A stretch of 15,974 nt of DNA from JAIEPX01 sp963725255 (GTDB lineage: Bacteria > Pseudomonadota > Gammaproteobacteria > JAIEPX01). The position numbers and the translations under genes were made by a program. Below the pieces are notes generated by a model. That model did no database searches and was not told where the DNA came from. It saw only the letters and a program-made list of their open reading frames with translations. This document shows positions 1-7,417 of this stretch, piece by piece (position 1 is the stretch's first letter; every line of letters begins with the position of its first letter). The stretch spans positions 1-15,974 of the forward strand of contig CAVRXV010000016.1 of NCBI GenBank assembly GCA_963725255.1, given 5' to 3'.

Positions 1-3
1 ATC

Positions 4-1558
4 ATGCAAAAATTAACTACTGAAGAAGAGCGATTCAAACAAGAACTCAATAAGAATGCTGGACAAATTGACTGGAACCTCTTGATTTCACTTTGGCCCT
101 GTGTAAGAAATCCTAATTCAACCTCTTTCTCAAGAAATGATGCTTTTGAACCAACCATTCTTTTTCTACTCGCAGAAAGGATCGATAATTCTCAAGAATG
201 TCAGCAATTCATTGATCTGGTTTTGAATGATCCGCGCATTGATTATATGTTTTTCTCCGATGTTCAAAAATACCGCTTTTTTGTGGGCTGTCTCACGCTA
301 TCACGAGCCTCTCTAACCAAGCGACCAACCAAAGGATCATGATTTTTACCATTGCAATACCTCCGACCTTTACAGGGGTATACACAATAGCCCTTTATTT
401 GTAGAAAAATTATTTACAAAAATGCGTGAGGATTCAAATCTTCAACCTCTACTAAGACAACAAAGCAAAGCTGAAAACGTCTGTAATACTCCTCTATTAA
501 TGGCAGTTAAAAATCATAGCCTTAATTTTGCAAAGCAACTTGTGCCTTATTATGATCTCGAGAGTTTATTGGTTAAAACGATTGCAGGTAACACAGTCCT
601 ACATTTGCTCGCTTTTTTCCGTCGTAACGACCTTATTAAAGTTATTATTGATCATGTGAGAGCACAACAAGGTGAAGAAGGCGTTACTCGGCTCCTTTGT
701 GTAAAAAACTCAGCGGGAAAAACACCTGCTCAATGTTATCAAGCAGAAGTTTTGCCTATCGAAGATTTTAAAGATCGTTGTCTCGCTGCTGACACATTTA
801 TGCTCGGTGGAATCCGCCTACCTCGAATGCATTGCAATCCAACCGAATTCACTCAACAGAATTGGAATAATTTAGCCAATCTCATCATGGAAAGCGCATT
901 TGTACGGTTAAGTGGTGGACAAGAAGGGGCGCATCGATATTCTACAGTTTGTCGAAATGAAAAATCTGAAGAAATTCTCGATCTGCTTAAGGCGCGTGAT
1001 GTCGATGCACCCTATACTAATCTCGATACACTTCTAGATCAGATTTTCATTTCCGATAAAAAGCAGATTAGAGAGGAACAACCTACACATAAAGCCGCTG
1101 AGCGAAAAATATCATTTTCATTTAACAATACAAATTACCAAATTGAAGATCAAGAATTTCGACATAAACTGATGTATTGTTTGGCTCAGATGCATGGATT
1201 TTCAGCTGAGGCCACTCACATCATTATTTACGATTTTTCTTACATAACTAAGGAACATGATGCAGCATATGCTACCTGTTATATAAATCCTAAAGCGGGC
1301 TCCAATTCTACCCCAGTCTATTCATTATCTGCAGATGGTACACTGAGTCAGCTATACTTACCAAAAGGTGATTTAACTAATCTAGAACTCGGGATATACA
1401 ACGCTTTACCTAAAATAGAAATTACTGAATCTGAATATCGTCACTGGCTTAAAGAGAGAAACCCTGAGTTAATATTTGACAGTTCTGGTGATGATGACGA
1501 AGAAGAATTTGATGAAGAGGATGAAGAGCTTGAAGGACGGTCACGTTATCAACCGTAG
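4..1558 (+). pseudogene. ankyrin-repeat protein, interrupted by a frameshift
   Basis: Two open frames make up one gene. The first (4-342) ends in TGA. The second is open from just after a stop at 314-316 and runs to 1558, with its first ATG at 422. Sense-like protein (HNSPLFVEKLFTKM) is readable in the second frame well upstream of that ATG, so the junction is a one-base shift somewhere in 314-342 rather than two genes. After the junction, residues NTPLLMAVKNHSLNFAKQL and GNTVLHLLAFFRRNDLIKV match ankyrin helices, and KNSAGKTPAQ starts a third repeat. The rest is not recognised. The tail is strongly acidic (DDDEEEFDEEDEELE). Ankyrin proteins in intracellular bacteria are often host-directed effectors, but nothing here proves secretion. 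The true start may lie left of the window, since only three bases precede the ATG. It is either a real pseudogene or an assembly error. Confidence 0.7.
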
Positions 1559-1710
1559 GTACCGCAATTGCAGGAAATTCAAACAGTAGCAGCGCTTTCT
1601 CCAACTTAGCTTGTGGGTTAGAAAAACAATAGCGCTGTAATATATCAATATTTATCTAAAATATACTTATTTATACAAATAACTAGCGATAACGTCTTCA
1701 GAATCTGTAC

Positions 1711-1716
1711 TATACT
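1711..1716 (+). promoter_or_regulatory. possible -10 box upstream of the small precursor-like gene
   Basis: TATACT lies 86 bases before the ATG at 1802 and would start a leader of roughly 80 bases. No convincing -35 box is found at 16-18 bp spacing (GATAAC at 17 bp), so this is only a candidate. The 1559-1801 spacer contains no other convincing gene. A frame-1 tail at 1540-1632 may belong to the decayed ankyrin gene. Confidence 0.25.
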
Positions 1717-1801
1717 TAAACTGCATCTAGGAGTTTGGAGACAAGTTGGTTTACAACTCTGGCCTTCAAGCAATATTTCAATAAGTTAAGGAGAATTAAT
1801 C

Positions 1802-2104
1802 ATGGCAACTTTAAGACAAGCATTAAGTCAACGTATCAACAAAGACCCAGAAGGTTTTTACAAAGCAGTAAAGGCTCAGAATATCAGTCTGAACCAGCAG
1901 CAGGAAACCAGTCTACGCCAAGGTAACTTGAAAGCCTTCGGTGATGATAAAAATCTGGAAAAACTCTTCAATACCAAAGTGCTCGGTGCGTTGGGAATTA
2001 ACACTAAAGATATCTCGACAAGCCAAAGCAACTCACCTCAAAAAATGAATAAGAGTGATGACTCTAAAAAAATGAATAAGGGTGACGACTCTGGTAAATG
2101 GTAA
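1802..2104 (+). CDS. 100-aa RiPP-precursor-like small protein with C-terminal tandem repeats
   Basis: The ATG is preceded by a strong Shine-Dalgarno (AAGGAG, about 7 bases upstream). No match is recognised by name. The pattern NKDPEGFYKAVK...ISLNQQQETSLRQGNLKAF (residues 13-46) resembles the DPEF...LT.EE..AL..GD layout of several RiPP leader families (Franean1_4349/LigA-like, and loosely NHLP/Nif11). It is followed by a small-residue stretch VLGALGI (60-66), which could mark a leader-core border. The last 28 residues are polar and carry a tandem repeat KMNKSDDSK/KMNKGDDSG (81-98), ending in KW. There is no signal peptide and no membrane segment. The next gene encodes an M50 protease with a PqqD-like segment, the usual kind of partner for such a peptide. 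A hairpin between the two genes fits a highly expressed precursor. Role as precursor is inference; it could instead be an unrelated small cytosolic protein. Confidence 0.65.
   Translation: MATLRQALSQRINKDPEGFYKAVKAQNISLNQQQETSLRQGNLKAFGDDKNLEKLFNTKVLGALGINTKDISTSQSNSPQKMNKSDDSKKMNKGDDSGKW
2042..2095 (+). repeat. two 27-bp tandem repeats inside the small protein gene
   Basis: Units 2042-2068 and 2069-2095 encode KMNKSDDSK and KMNKGDDSG. They differ at a few bases only: one Ser/Gly change, one silent GAT/GAC change, and the last codon. This indicates a recent in-frame duplication at the C-terminal, core-like end of the protein. Confidence 0.85.
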
Positions 2105-2117
2105 TCGTTAATTAATG

Positions 2118-2160
2118 TATGGCTCGATTGTCGTAAGCTAGCTAAAACAATCGAGCCATA
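2118..2160 (+). terminator. 14-bp perfect hairpin between precursor-like gene and M50 gene
   Basis: Arm TATGGCTCGATTGT (2118-2131) pairs perfectly with 2147-2160 around a 15-base loop. No clear T-run follows (ATTATAAC), so it is more likely a partial terminator or an mRNA 3'-end stabiliser than a full stop. It lies 14 bases after the small gene's stop and 21 bases before the next ATG, and would allow more precursor than enzyme message. Confidence 0.55.
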
Positions 2161-2181
2161 ATTATAACCTGAGATAAATAG

Positions 2182-4181
2182 ATGATCGAATTATCAAAGC
2201 GTAAAGAATTAATTCGACATCACCCTTACTTTAATCCGTTGAACGAAGCAGAAATTGAAGAACTCGCAGAACTCAGTTTCGAAAAATCTTATCATCCCGA
2301 TGAAACAATTATTACTGAAGGTGAAATTGTTGATTCTGTTTTTTGATCGCCCAAGGTGACATTGAACTTGATTTGATAGTCAATCAATCTGACAATATTC
2401 CTCAGTGTGTTCTTCACCCAGGAGATGCTATTGGACTTACTAACGAAGGTTTTTTTAGCCAAACGGGTCTGCGCACAGCGACATTGACCAGCATAACTGA
2501 TGTGGTTTTGATAGGTTGGACTATCGATATATTTAATTATTTCTTAAAGAAACATCCCGAATTTCTTGCAACAAGAAAAGAAGCGTCAGATAAAATGTTG
2601 CGAATGTTTTTTATAAAGCAAGCAGAACCCTTTTCAGATTTGCCCTCTGATAATGTTGAGAAACTAGCTCATGATATTCAAGAAATACTGGTACCTAAAG
2701 GAACTGTGATATTTCAAAAAGGTGAGGAAGCGGATCAATGTTATCTCATCTGTTCAGGTGCAGTCGAAATTTATAATGTGGAAAACGACGGCAGTGAAAA
2801 GATTTTAGCTGAACATCATCCTTGGAGATTGATAGGTGAGAGTGTTCTTTTCACTAGCGCTAAACGTTATTCCTCTGCACGCATGTCTGAACCAGGTAAA
2901 CTTCTTATTTTAAAGCGTGAACAATTACATGAATTAATGAAACATAAAAATACGGCTGAATCCATTATCGGATTAATCATAGAACGTTGCTGTCCAATTC
3001 GCGCGCAAAACATTGAACATTTTCATCGTCAAGGTGACGAAGGCCAACCAATCACAATTCTAAAAGACAAACGTCATGGTCAATATTATCAATTGTCTGA
3101 GGAAAGTTGGTTTGTGTGGCAAAATATAGATGGTCACAATAATTTGCAAGATCTCACCACTCTGCTCTACAACGAACGACAAATATTTGCACCTCTTGCC
3201 GTGGCAGACACAATTCTAAACCTAGCTGATGCCGGTTTTGTGATACTTCCTGACATACACATGCCAGAACAGAACCATGCTCATGAACCACTAAGCAAAT
3301 TTCAAAGGTTTAAAGAAAAACTTCATCAATGGCGATACTTGCAACATATTTTTTACAATATTGACAGCAAACTTGCTTCAACCTATCAACAGAGTGTGCA
3401 TCTATTTTATACAAAACTGGGCCAAATCACGCTTGCTTTAACTTCACTACTCGGTGTGATTTTTTTTGGATATCATTTACACACCCTAAATACAAATTCC
3501 ATTCATTTAACACACGTCTTTCTATTTATTCTTGCCCTACTCACTACTAATATTCTCTCTACAATTCCTCACGAACTAGCTCACGGATACACCACAAAAT
3601 ACTTTAATCATGACGTAAATCGCGCCGGCATTATTTTTTACTGGCTCGGCATTACCGCTTTTGTAGATACGTCAGATATGTGGCTATCCAATCCACGATC
3701 TCGAATAATTGTCAGTTTAGCTGGTCCTTATATGGATTTCGTTCTAGCGGGGGTCTTTTCTATAATTGCCTGCACTGTATCATCACCCACTTTAAATCTA
3801 TTTTTATTATTACTATCTTTACTGCTTTATTACAGTGTCTTTAAAAATTTAAATCCCCTACAAGAAACCGACGGCTATTACATTTTAAAAGATATCTGCC
3901 GTGATCCCCATCTACGATTAAACGCCTATCGCTGGATCAAAACCCATGGCGTGAGAGCTCTGCTATCTAACCCAAAAGAACATCGCTGCGAGCATTTATA
4001 TTGGCTCATTTGCGGACTATTTCTAATTCTCACATTAGTACTCGCTTTCGTACTAGCTCATTATTTGCGCCTGTTTTTACCACTTACCCTGCTTGGAATC
4101 TCTACCTTTCACTTACTCTGGATATTACCAACTTTGGTGATACTGCAGTATACTTTTACGGCGTCGCGTCTTGAGTTGTGA
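2182..4181 (+). CDS. membrane M50 zinc protease with two cNMP-binding domains and a PqqD/RRE-like segment (frameshifted)
   Basis: Translation from ATG 2182 gives 54 residues and hits TGA at 2344 directly after a T6 run. The -1 frame continues from 2343 for 612 residues, and the protein sense joins exactly there (GEIVDSVF / IAQGDIELD), so one gene of about 666 residues is meant. Numbering in the 612-residue part: rest of cNMP domain 1 (to about 75); cNMP domain 2 (about 95-200) with the cassette IGESVLF...KRYSS including the conserved Glu and Arg; a PqqD-like segment (YYQLSEESWFVWQNIDG...LADAGFVI, about 237-302); several membrane segments; zinc motif HELAH (410-414); and the third-ligand motif NPLQETDGYY (D510). 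This layout matches the 'putative peptide zinc metalloprotease' (YydH-like) M50 group, known near modified peptides. Likely role: intramembrane cleavage or maturation of a peptide, gated by cyclic nucleotide. The Shine-Dalgarno is weak (GAG). The last 10 residues are encoded by a dispersed repeat. Confidence 0.72.
4149..4181 (+). repeat. 33-bp CGGCGTCGCG repeat at the 3' end of the M50 gene
   Basis: Positions 4149-4181 match 8434-8466 with one difference (GAGTTGTGA versus GAGCTGTGA). The repeat encodes the last residues YTFTASRLEL and supplies the stop codon, so it was inserted into, or captured by, the gene end. Similarity stops right after 4181. Confidence 0.85.
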
Positions 4182-4222
4182 TAGGATTATAATTTTTAGT
4201 CTAAAGATAGGAGATTTTCAGG

Positions 4223-6520
4223 TTGGAAGCTAAACAAACACGAGCGGCACCACTAAATCGTGCTAATAAAACCCTGATGATAGATTTTCACGGCTGTTCA
4301 GTAGAAGAAGCTAAACGCGCTTTAGATTATAATTTGCAACTCTCACGGGATCTTGGAGTCCAAGAACTAAGAGTTGTCACTGGACGAGGCAACCATGTCA
4401 ATGCTCGGGGTGAACGCGGTACGCTTTTTCAAGAATTCCCTACATATCTAAGCGAATCAAGCTTCAATAATCGCGTCAAAAAATGTGAAGCTCGGGATGG
4501 TCATTATATTTTATATTTACACACAACAGGAACACAATCTCAACCAGATTTAACTTTAGATAAAGTCATTGATATTATTTTTAAACCGAGAATGAAATAC
4601 ATCGAACAAGAAGCTGAATCTGGTCACCCATTTTTCATGGTATTGTTTGGTGAATTTCTCGAGAAGGGGCAGTGCGAAGTAAATCAAGATATTCCTCGTG
4701 CAGTTGCATACTATCGAAAAGCTGCAGAAGCTGGTTCAGCAATTGGAATGCAACACCTTGGACGTTGTTTTTTTCATGGAGTTGGCGTCAAACAAAGTGA
4801 TTCTAAAGCACTTGAATGGGTTCAAAAAGCTCATATTGCCGGAATTCCAGAAGCAACAGTATCATTAGCTAGTTGGTATTACGAAGGGTTTTGTAACATA
4901 CAGCAAAACAAAATTGAAGGGTTACGCTTATATCATGAAGCCATTAAGCTTGGCTCAACTGATGCAATGCGATTTATCGCTACAATTTTTCGAGAGGAAC
5001 ATAAATTCAGAGAATCATTTGAGCTTTATAAAAGAGCTGCTGATCTTGGTGATGTGTTGGCTCAATATAATACTGGGGTTTGTTACCATTTGGGGCAAGG
5101 TGTCGAGCGAAATGATAAGTTAGCAATGCATTATCTCGGTCTTGCAGCACATGGTGGTGATTGTGATGCGCAATTTTGCTATGGCATTGGCCTACTTAAT
5201 AGTCGTCAACCGCCTAACAATGTTAAAGACTTTGATCAAATGATTAAATTAGCTGTACAATTAGCAGCAGAGGGACTGGGGTGGATTCAGCTCGCTGCTC
5301 AAAATGGATCTGCACAGGCAAATGCTTATTTAGCAAGATCTAAAAATAATTCTGAATCAAACATATCACTAAAATCTTCCGCTAAAGCGGGAAATATTTT
5401 CGATCAACGGCAACTAGAAGTGAATAAACATGGTGATCTTGCATTACTAAATATAGACACAATTCGCTATGAAGACGTTTTACCCGTTTTCAAACGAACT
5501 ACTGATTCAGGGTTAAAATTATTAGACTATCGTTCTCAATTTATTGTGTTAGATGTTATACTATTGCATGGAAAATCTGATGAAAAAATGAGAGCCTATG
5601 AAATTATCAAGAGCATGGCTGTTCAAAAATGTCCTTATTCAAAGAGACGTATTATCTATTTTCTTCAACGAGGTGATAGTCTATTAAAAATTAAAAAATC
5701 CATTCCACAAGTCATTCAGATCCTTGAAGAGTGTGTTCAGTTAAAAGATCCTATAGCCATGACTATGCTTTCAACATATTATCTAAGAGGCGAAGGTTGC
5801 GCAAAATCGACACAAAGAGTAACCGAATTATTGGATATAGCTATTCAGTTAGGCTACCCTCCTGCTTATTATCATAAAGCAAAACTACTAGAAGAAAGAA
5901 AACTTAATTGCCCTTCAGATGAAACGATTCTCGAATTCTATAGAAAAGCTATTGAGCTAGAAGAACAACCTAAATTACTCGGATATTTCAGACGAGGTCC
6001 TATGGATGCATATGAAATCGTCACAGCTATGGCAAAAGATGGATTAGCGAGAATTAGTTTAAAATTGAAACCTTCCCAAAAACTAAAAATACCTACTCAA
6101 CCCTCCAAGAATAAAGCTAAAGCTGAGCCACCTGCAGATGATCCAATACAACCAATATCCTTATCTGTAGAAGAAACAGCAACTCCAAAAGACACCCCCC
6201 AAAATCCTACAATAATTTCTCAACCTAGTCCTGCACTCAGATTTTTTCAATCTGATGATGCTTCAAAGCAAGCAACTTCTTCAAATACTGACCACAGAGA
6301 TGAACATCTTTATCCCTTAAAAAAGCCGGAAGAAGAAACTAAGTCAAACAGATCTTCCGATTCGCAAGAAGGCTCTTTCACAGGAGAACACACCTCATCT
6401 CAACAACAACTTGCACCGCCGATAAAAAACCAACATTCATTTTTCAGCACTAAAAATATTCTTATAGCAGCCACCACAGCCGCCGTAATTGCAACTGCCA
6501 TATATTTTGGTGCCGAATAA
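4223..6520 (+). CDS. Smr domain plus Sel1 repeats, C-terminally membrane-anchored protein
   Basis: TTG start at 4223, chosen because AGGAGA sits 8 bases upstream; the first in-frame ATG would cut into the Smr domain. Residues 18-100 form an Smr domain with both signature motifs, DFHG (21-24) and TGRGNH (53-58). Smr domains are nucleases or nucleic-acid binders, as in the collided-ribosome nuclease SmrB, where DLH and GxGxH are the key elements. Residues about 130-370 carry Sel1-type repeats (AVAYYRKAAEAGSAIGM, SFELYKRAADLGDVLAQY), with more at 505-575. A polar Pro/Ser/Thr-rich linker follows (about 640-740), then a single hydrophobic segment at the very end (about 746-761), as in tail-anchored proteins. 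Sel1 repeats mediate protein contacts. It starts 41 bp after the M50 gene, so co-transcription is likely. It is convergent with luxR-type gene, 3 bp apart. Function beyond domains is unknown. Confidence 0.8.
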   Translation: MEAKQTRAAPLNRANKTLMIDFHGCSVEEAKRALDYNLQLSRDLGVQELRVVTGRGNHVNARGERGTLFQEFPTYLSESSFNNRVKKCEARDGHYILYLHTTGTQSQPDLTLDKVIDIIFKPRMKYIEQEAESGHPFFMVLFGEFLEKGQCEVNQDIPRAVAYYRKAAEAGSAIGMQHLGRCFFHGVGVKQSDSKALEWVQKAHIAGIPEATVSLASWYYEGFCNIQQNKIEGLRLYHEAIKLGSTDAMRFIATIFREEHKFRESFELYKRAADLGDVLAQYNTGVCYHLGQGVERNDKLAMHYLGLAAHGGDCDAQFCYGIGLLNSRQPPNNVKDFDQMIKLAVQLAAEGLGWIQLAAQNGSAQANAYLARSKNNSESNISLKSSAKAGNIFDQRQLEVNKHGDLALLNIDTIRYEDVLPVFKRTTDSGLKLLDYRSQFIVLDVILLHGKSDEKMRAYEIIKSMAVQKCPYSKRRIIYFLQRGDSLLKIKKSIPQVIQILEECVQLKDPIAMTMLSTYYLRGEGCAKSTQRVTELLDIAIQLGYPPAYYHKAKLLEERKLNCPSDETILEFYRKAIELEEQPKLLGYFRRGPMDAYEIVTAMAKDGLARISLKLKPSQKLKIPTQPSKNKAKAEPPADDPIQPISLSVEETATPKDTPQNPTIISQPSPALRFFQSDDASKQATSSNTDHRDEHLYPLKKPEEETKSNRSSDSQEGSFTGEHTSSQQQLAPPIKNQHSFFSTKNILIAATTAAVIATAIYFGAE

Positions 6521-6523
6521 CTA

Positions 6524-7282
6524 TCAACGGCGTCGTTCATAGAGTAATTCTATACATTTCTCTATCATCGCCGCTTTGGAAGTAACTTTCATTTTTGCTT
6601 TTATGTTATCCAAATATTCTTCCACAGTGCGTTGGGATAGTTTAAGGTCGTAAGCGACTTGTTTGGCGGGTTTTCCTTTGATAGTTAATTCTAAACAGTC
6701 TAGTTCACGTCTTGAGAAATAAATTGTATCTATAACTGATCCAATATTGGGTCGAATTTGCTTTGAATAATTGGTACCGTTCAACAATCCGAAGCATGCT
6801 ATATTTTTTAATGAATCCGCCAAAGAATTGACACCAAGTACAATTGAACAACCAAATAAACCTATAATTTTATTTTCAACACTATACCATGGCATTCGTA
6901 TCGACAAAGTACTGAGAATTTGACCATCATCAAGCAGAGCTGATTCTTCTGCGATCATCAATATATTGTTGTTAATCACATTGCGGTGGTTTTGTAATTT
7001 TTCATAAATTGTGTTTTCACGAAAATTTCGAAATGGACACTTGCCAATAAAATCATTGAGTGATTCAAATCCACACGCTTGTGCTGTAGCTTCATTACTT
7101 TGAATTGAGAAATGATTGGTGTCCTCTAAATAGACAGGAAAATCTGCTTGCAAAATTCTTTCCAACGAGAGACTTTCTGAATAATGTTCTTCATCGGGTT
7201 GCAAAAGTTTGATGCCATTAGCATATCGATACACACACCATTCTTTGCTTACTGACATATTATAATTCTGGATTACCATCAT
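6524..7282 (-). CDS. LuxR/GerE-family transcription regulator with PAS-like sensor domain
   Basis: The C-terminal 60 residues are a classic GerE helix-turn-helix: FSRRELDCLEL...GKPAKQVAYDLKLSQRTVEEYLDNIKAKM. The N-terminal part (about 45-150) has a PAS-like pattern (PVYLEDTNHFSIQSNEATAQACGF...DFIGK), so it probably senses a small ligand or redox state. There is no receiver domain. The start is placed at the tandem ATGs (7282 or 7279) behind AGGGGGG. The second ATG has slightly better spacing. A longer TTG reading from 7333 is ruled out because that codon lies inside the -35 box of the gene's own promoter. It is divergent from the LD-carboxypeptidase gene and convergent with the Smr-Sel1 gene. 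A palindrome beside its promoter suggests autoregulation and possibly control of the divergent gene. PAS-LuxR proteins of this kind are common in Legionella and Coxiella relatives (family knowledge). Confidence 0.82.
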   Translation of the reverse strand: MMVIQNYNMSVSKEWCVYRYANGIKLLQPDEEHYSESLSLERILQADFPVYLEDTNHFSIQSNEATAQACGFESLNDFIGKCPFRNFRENTIYEKLQNHRNVINNNILMIAEESALLDDGQILSTLSIRMPWYSVENKIIGLFGCSIVLGVNSLADSLKNIACFGLLNGTNYSKQIRPNIGSVIDTIYFSRRELDCLELTIKGKPAKQVAYDLKLSQRTVEEYLDNIKAKMKVTSKAAMIEKCIELLYERRR

Positions 7283-7304
7283 TATCCCCCCTGACAAATT
7301 GCGA

Positions 7305-7333
7305 ATTATATCAATATTTTTACATTTTATCAA
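7305..7333 (-). promoter_or_regulatory. sigma70 promoter of the LuxR-type gene
   Basis: On the minus strand: TTGATA (7333-7328), 17-bp spacer, perfect TATAAT (7310-7305). Transcription would start near 7298, leaving a leader of about 16-19 bases before the ATGs. Confidence 0.75.
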
Positions 7334-7354
7334 TAAAATATCCCGGATATTTTA
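7334..7354. promoter_or_regulatory. perfect palindrome, lux-box-like operator candidate
   Basis: Arms TAAAATATCC and GGATATTTTA (10 bp each) flank a single central C at 7344. It abuts the -35 box of the LuxR-type promoter, centred about 45 bp upstream of the predicted start site, which is the usual place for a LuxR-type activator site. A second, overlapping repeat is ATCCCG/CGGGAT (7340-7360). Confidence 0.6.
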
Positions 7355-7417
7355 CGGGATGCGACAATTATTGCAACCTTTTATGATAGCGCTCTTTCAA
7401 CTAAAACAGGATTTAAT

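Noticed and set aside
1735..1926. 63-codon open frame overlapping the small precursor-like gene
   Set aside because: Wrong frame relative to the gene with the strong Shine-Dalgarno at 1802; no protein-like pattern.
4914..5123. 69-codon open frame inside the Smr-Sel1 gene
   Set aside because: Shadow frame; the host frame shows clear Sel1 repeats.
7283..7333. TTG start extending the LuxR-type protein by 17 residues
   Set aside because: The TTG lies in the -35 box of the gene's own near-consensus promoter, and the ATG pair at 7282/7279 has AGGGGGG upstream.
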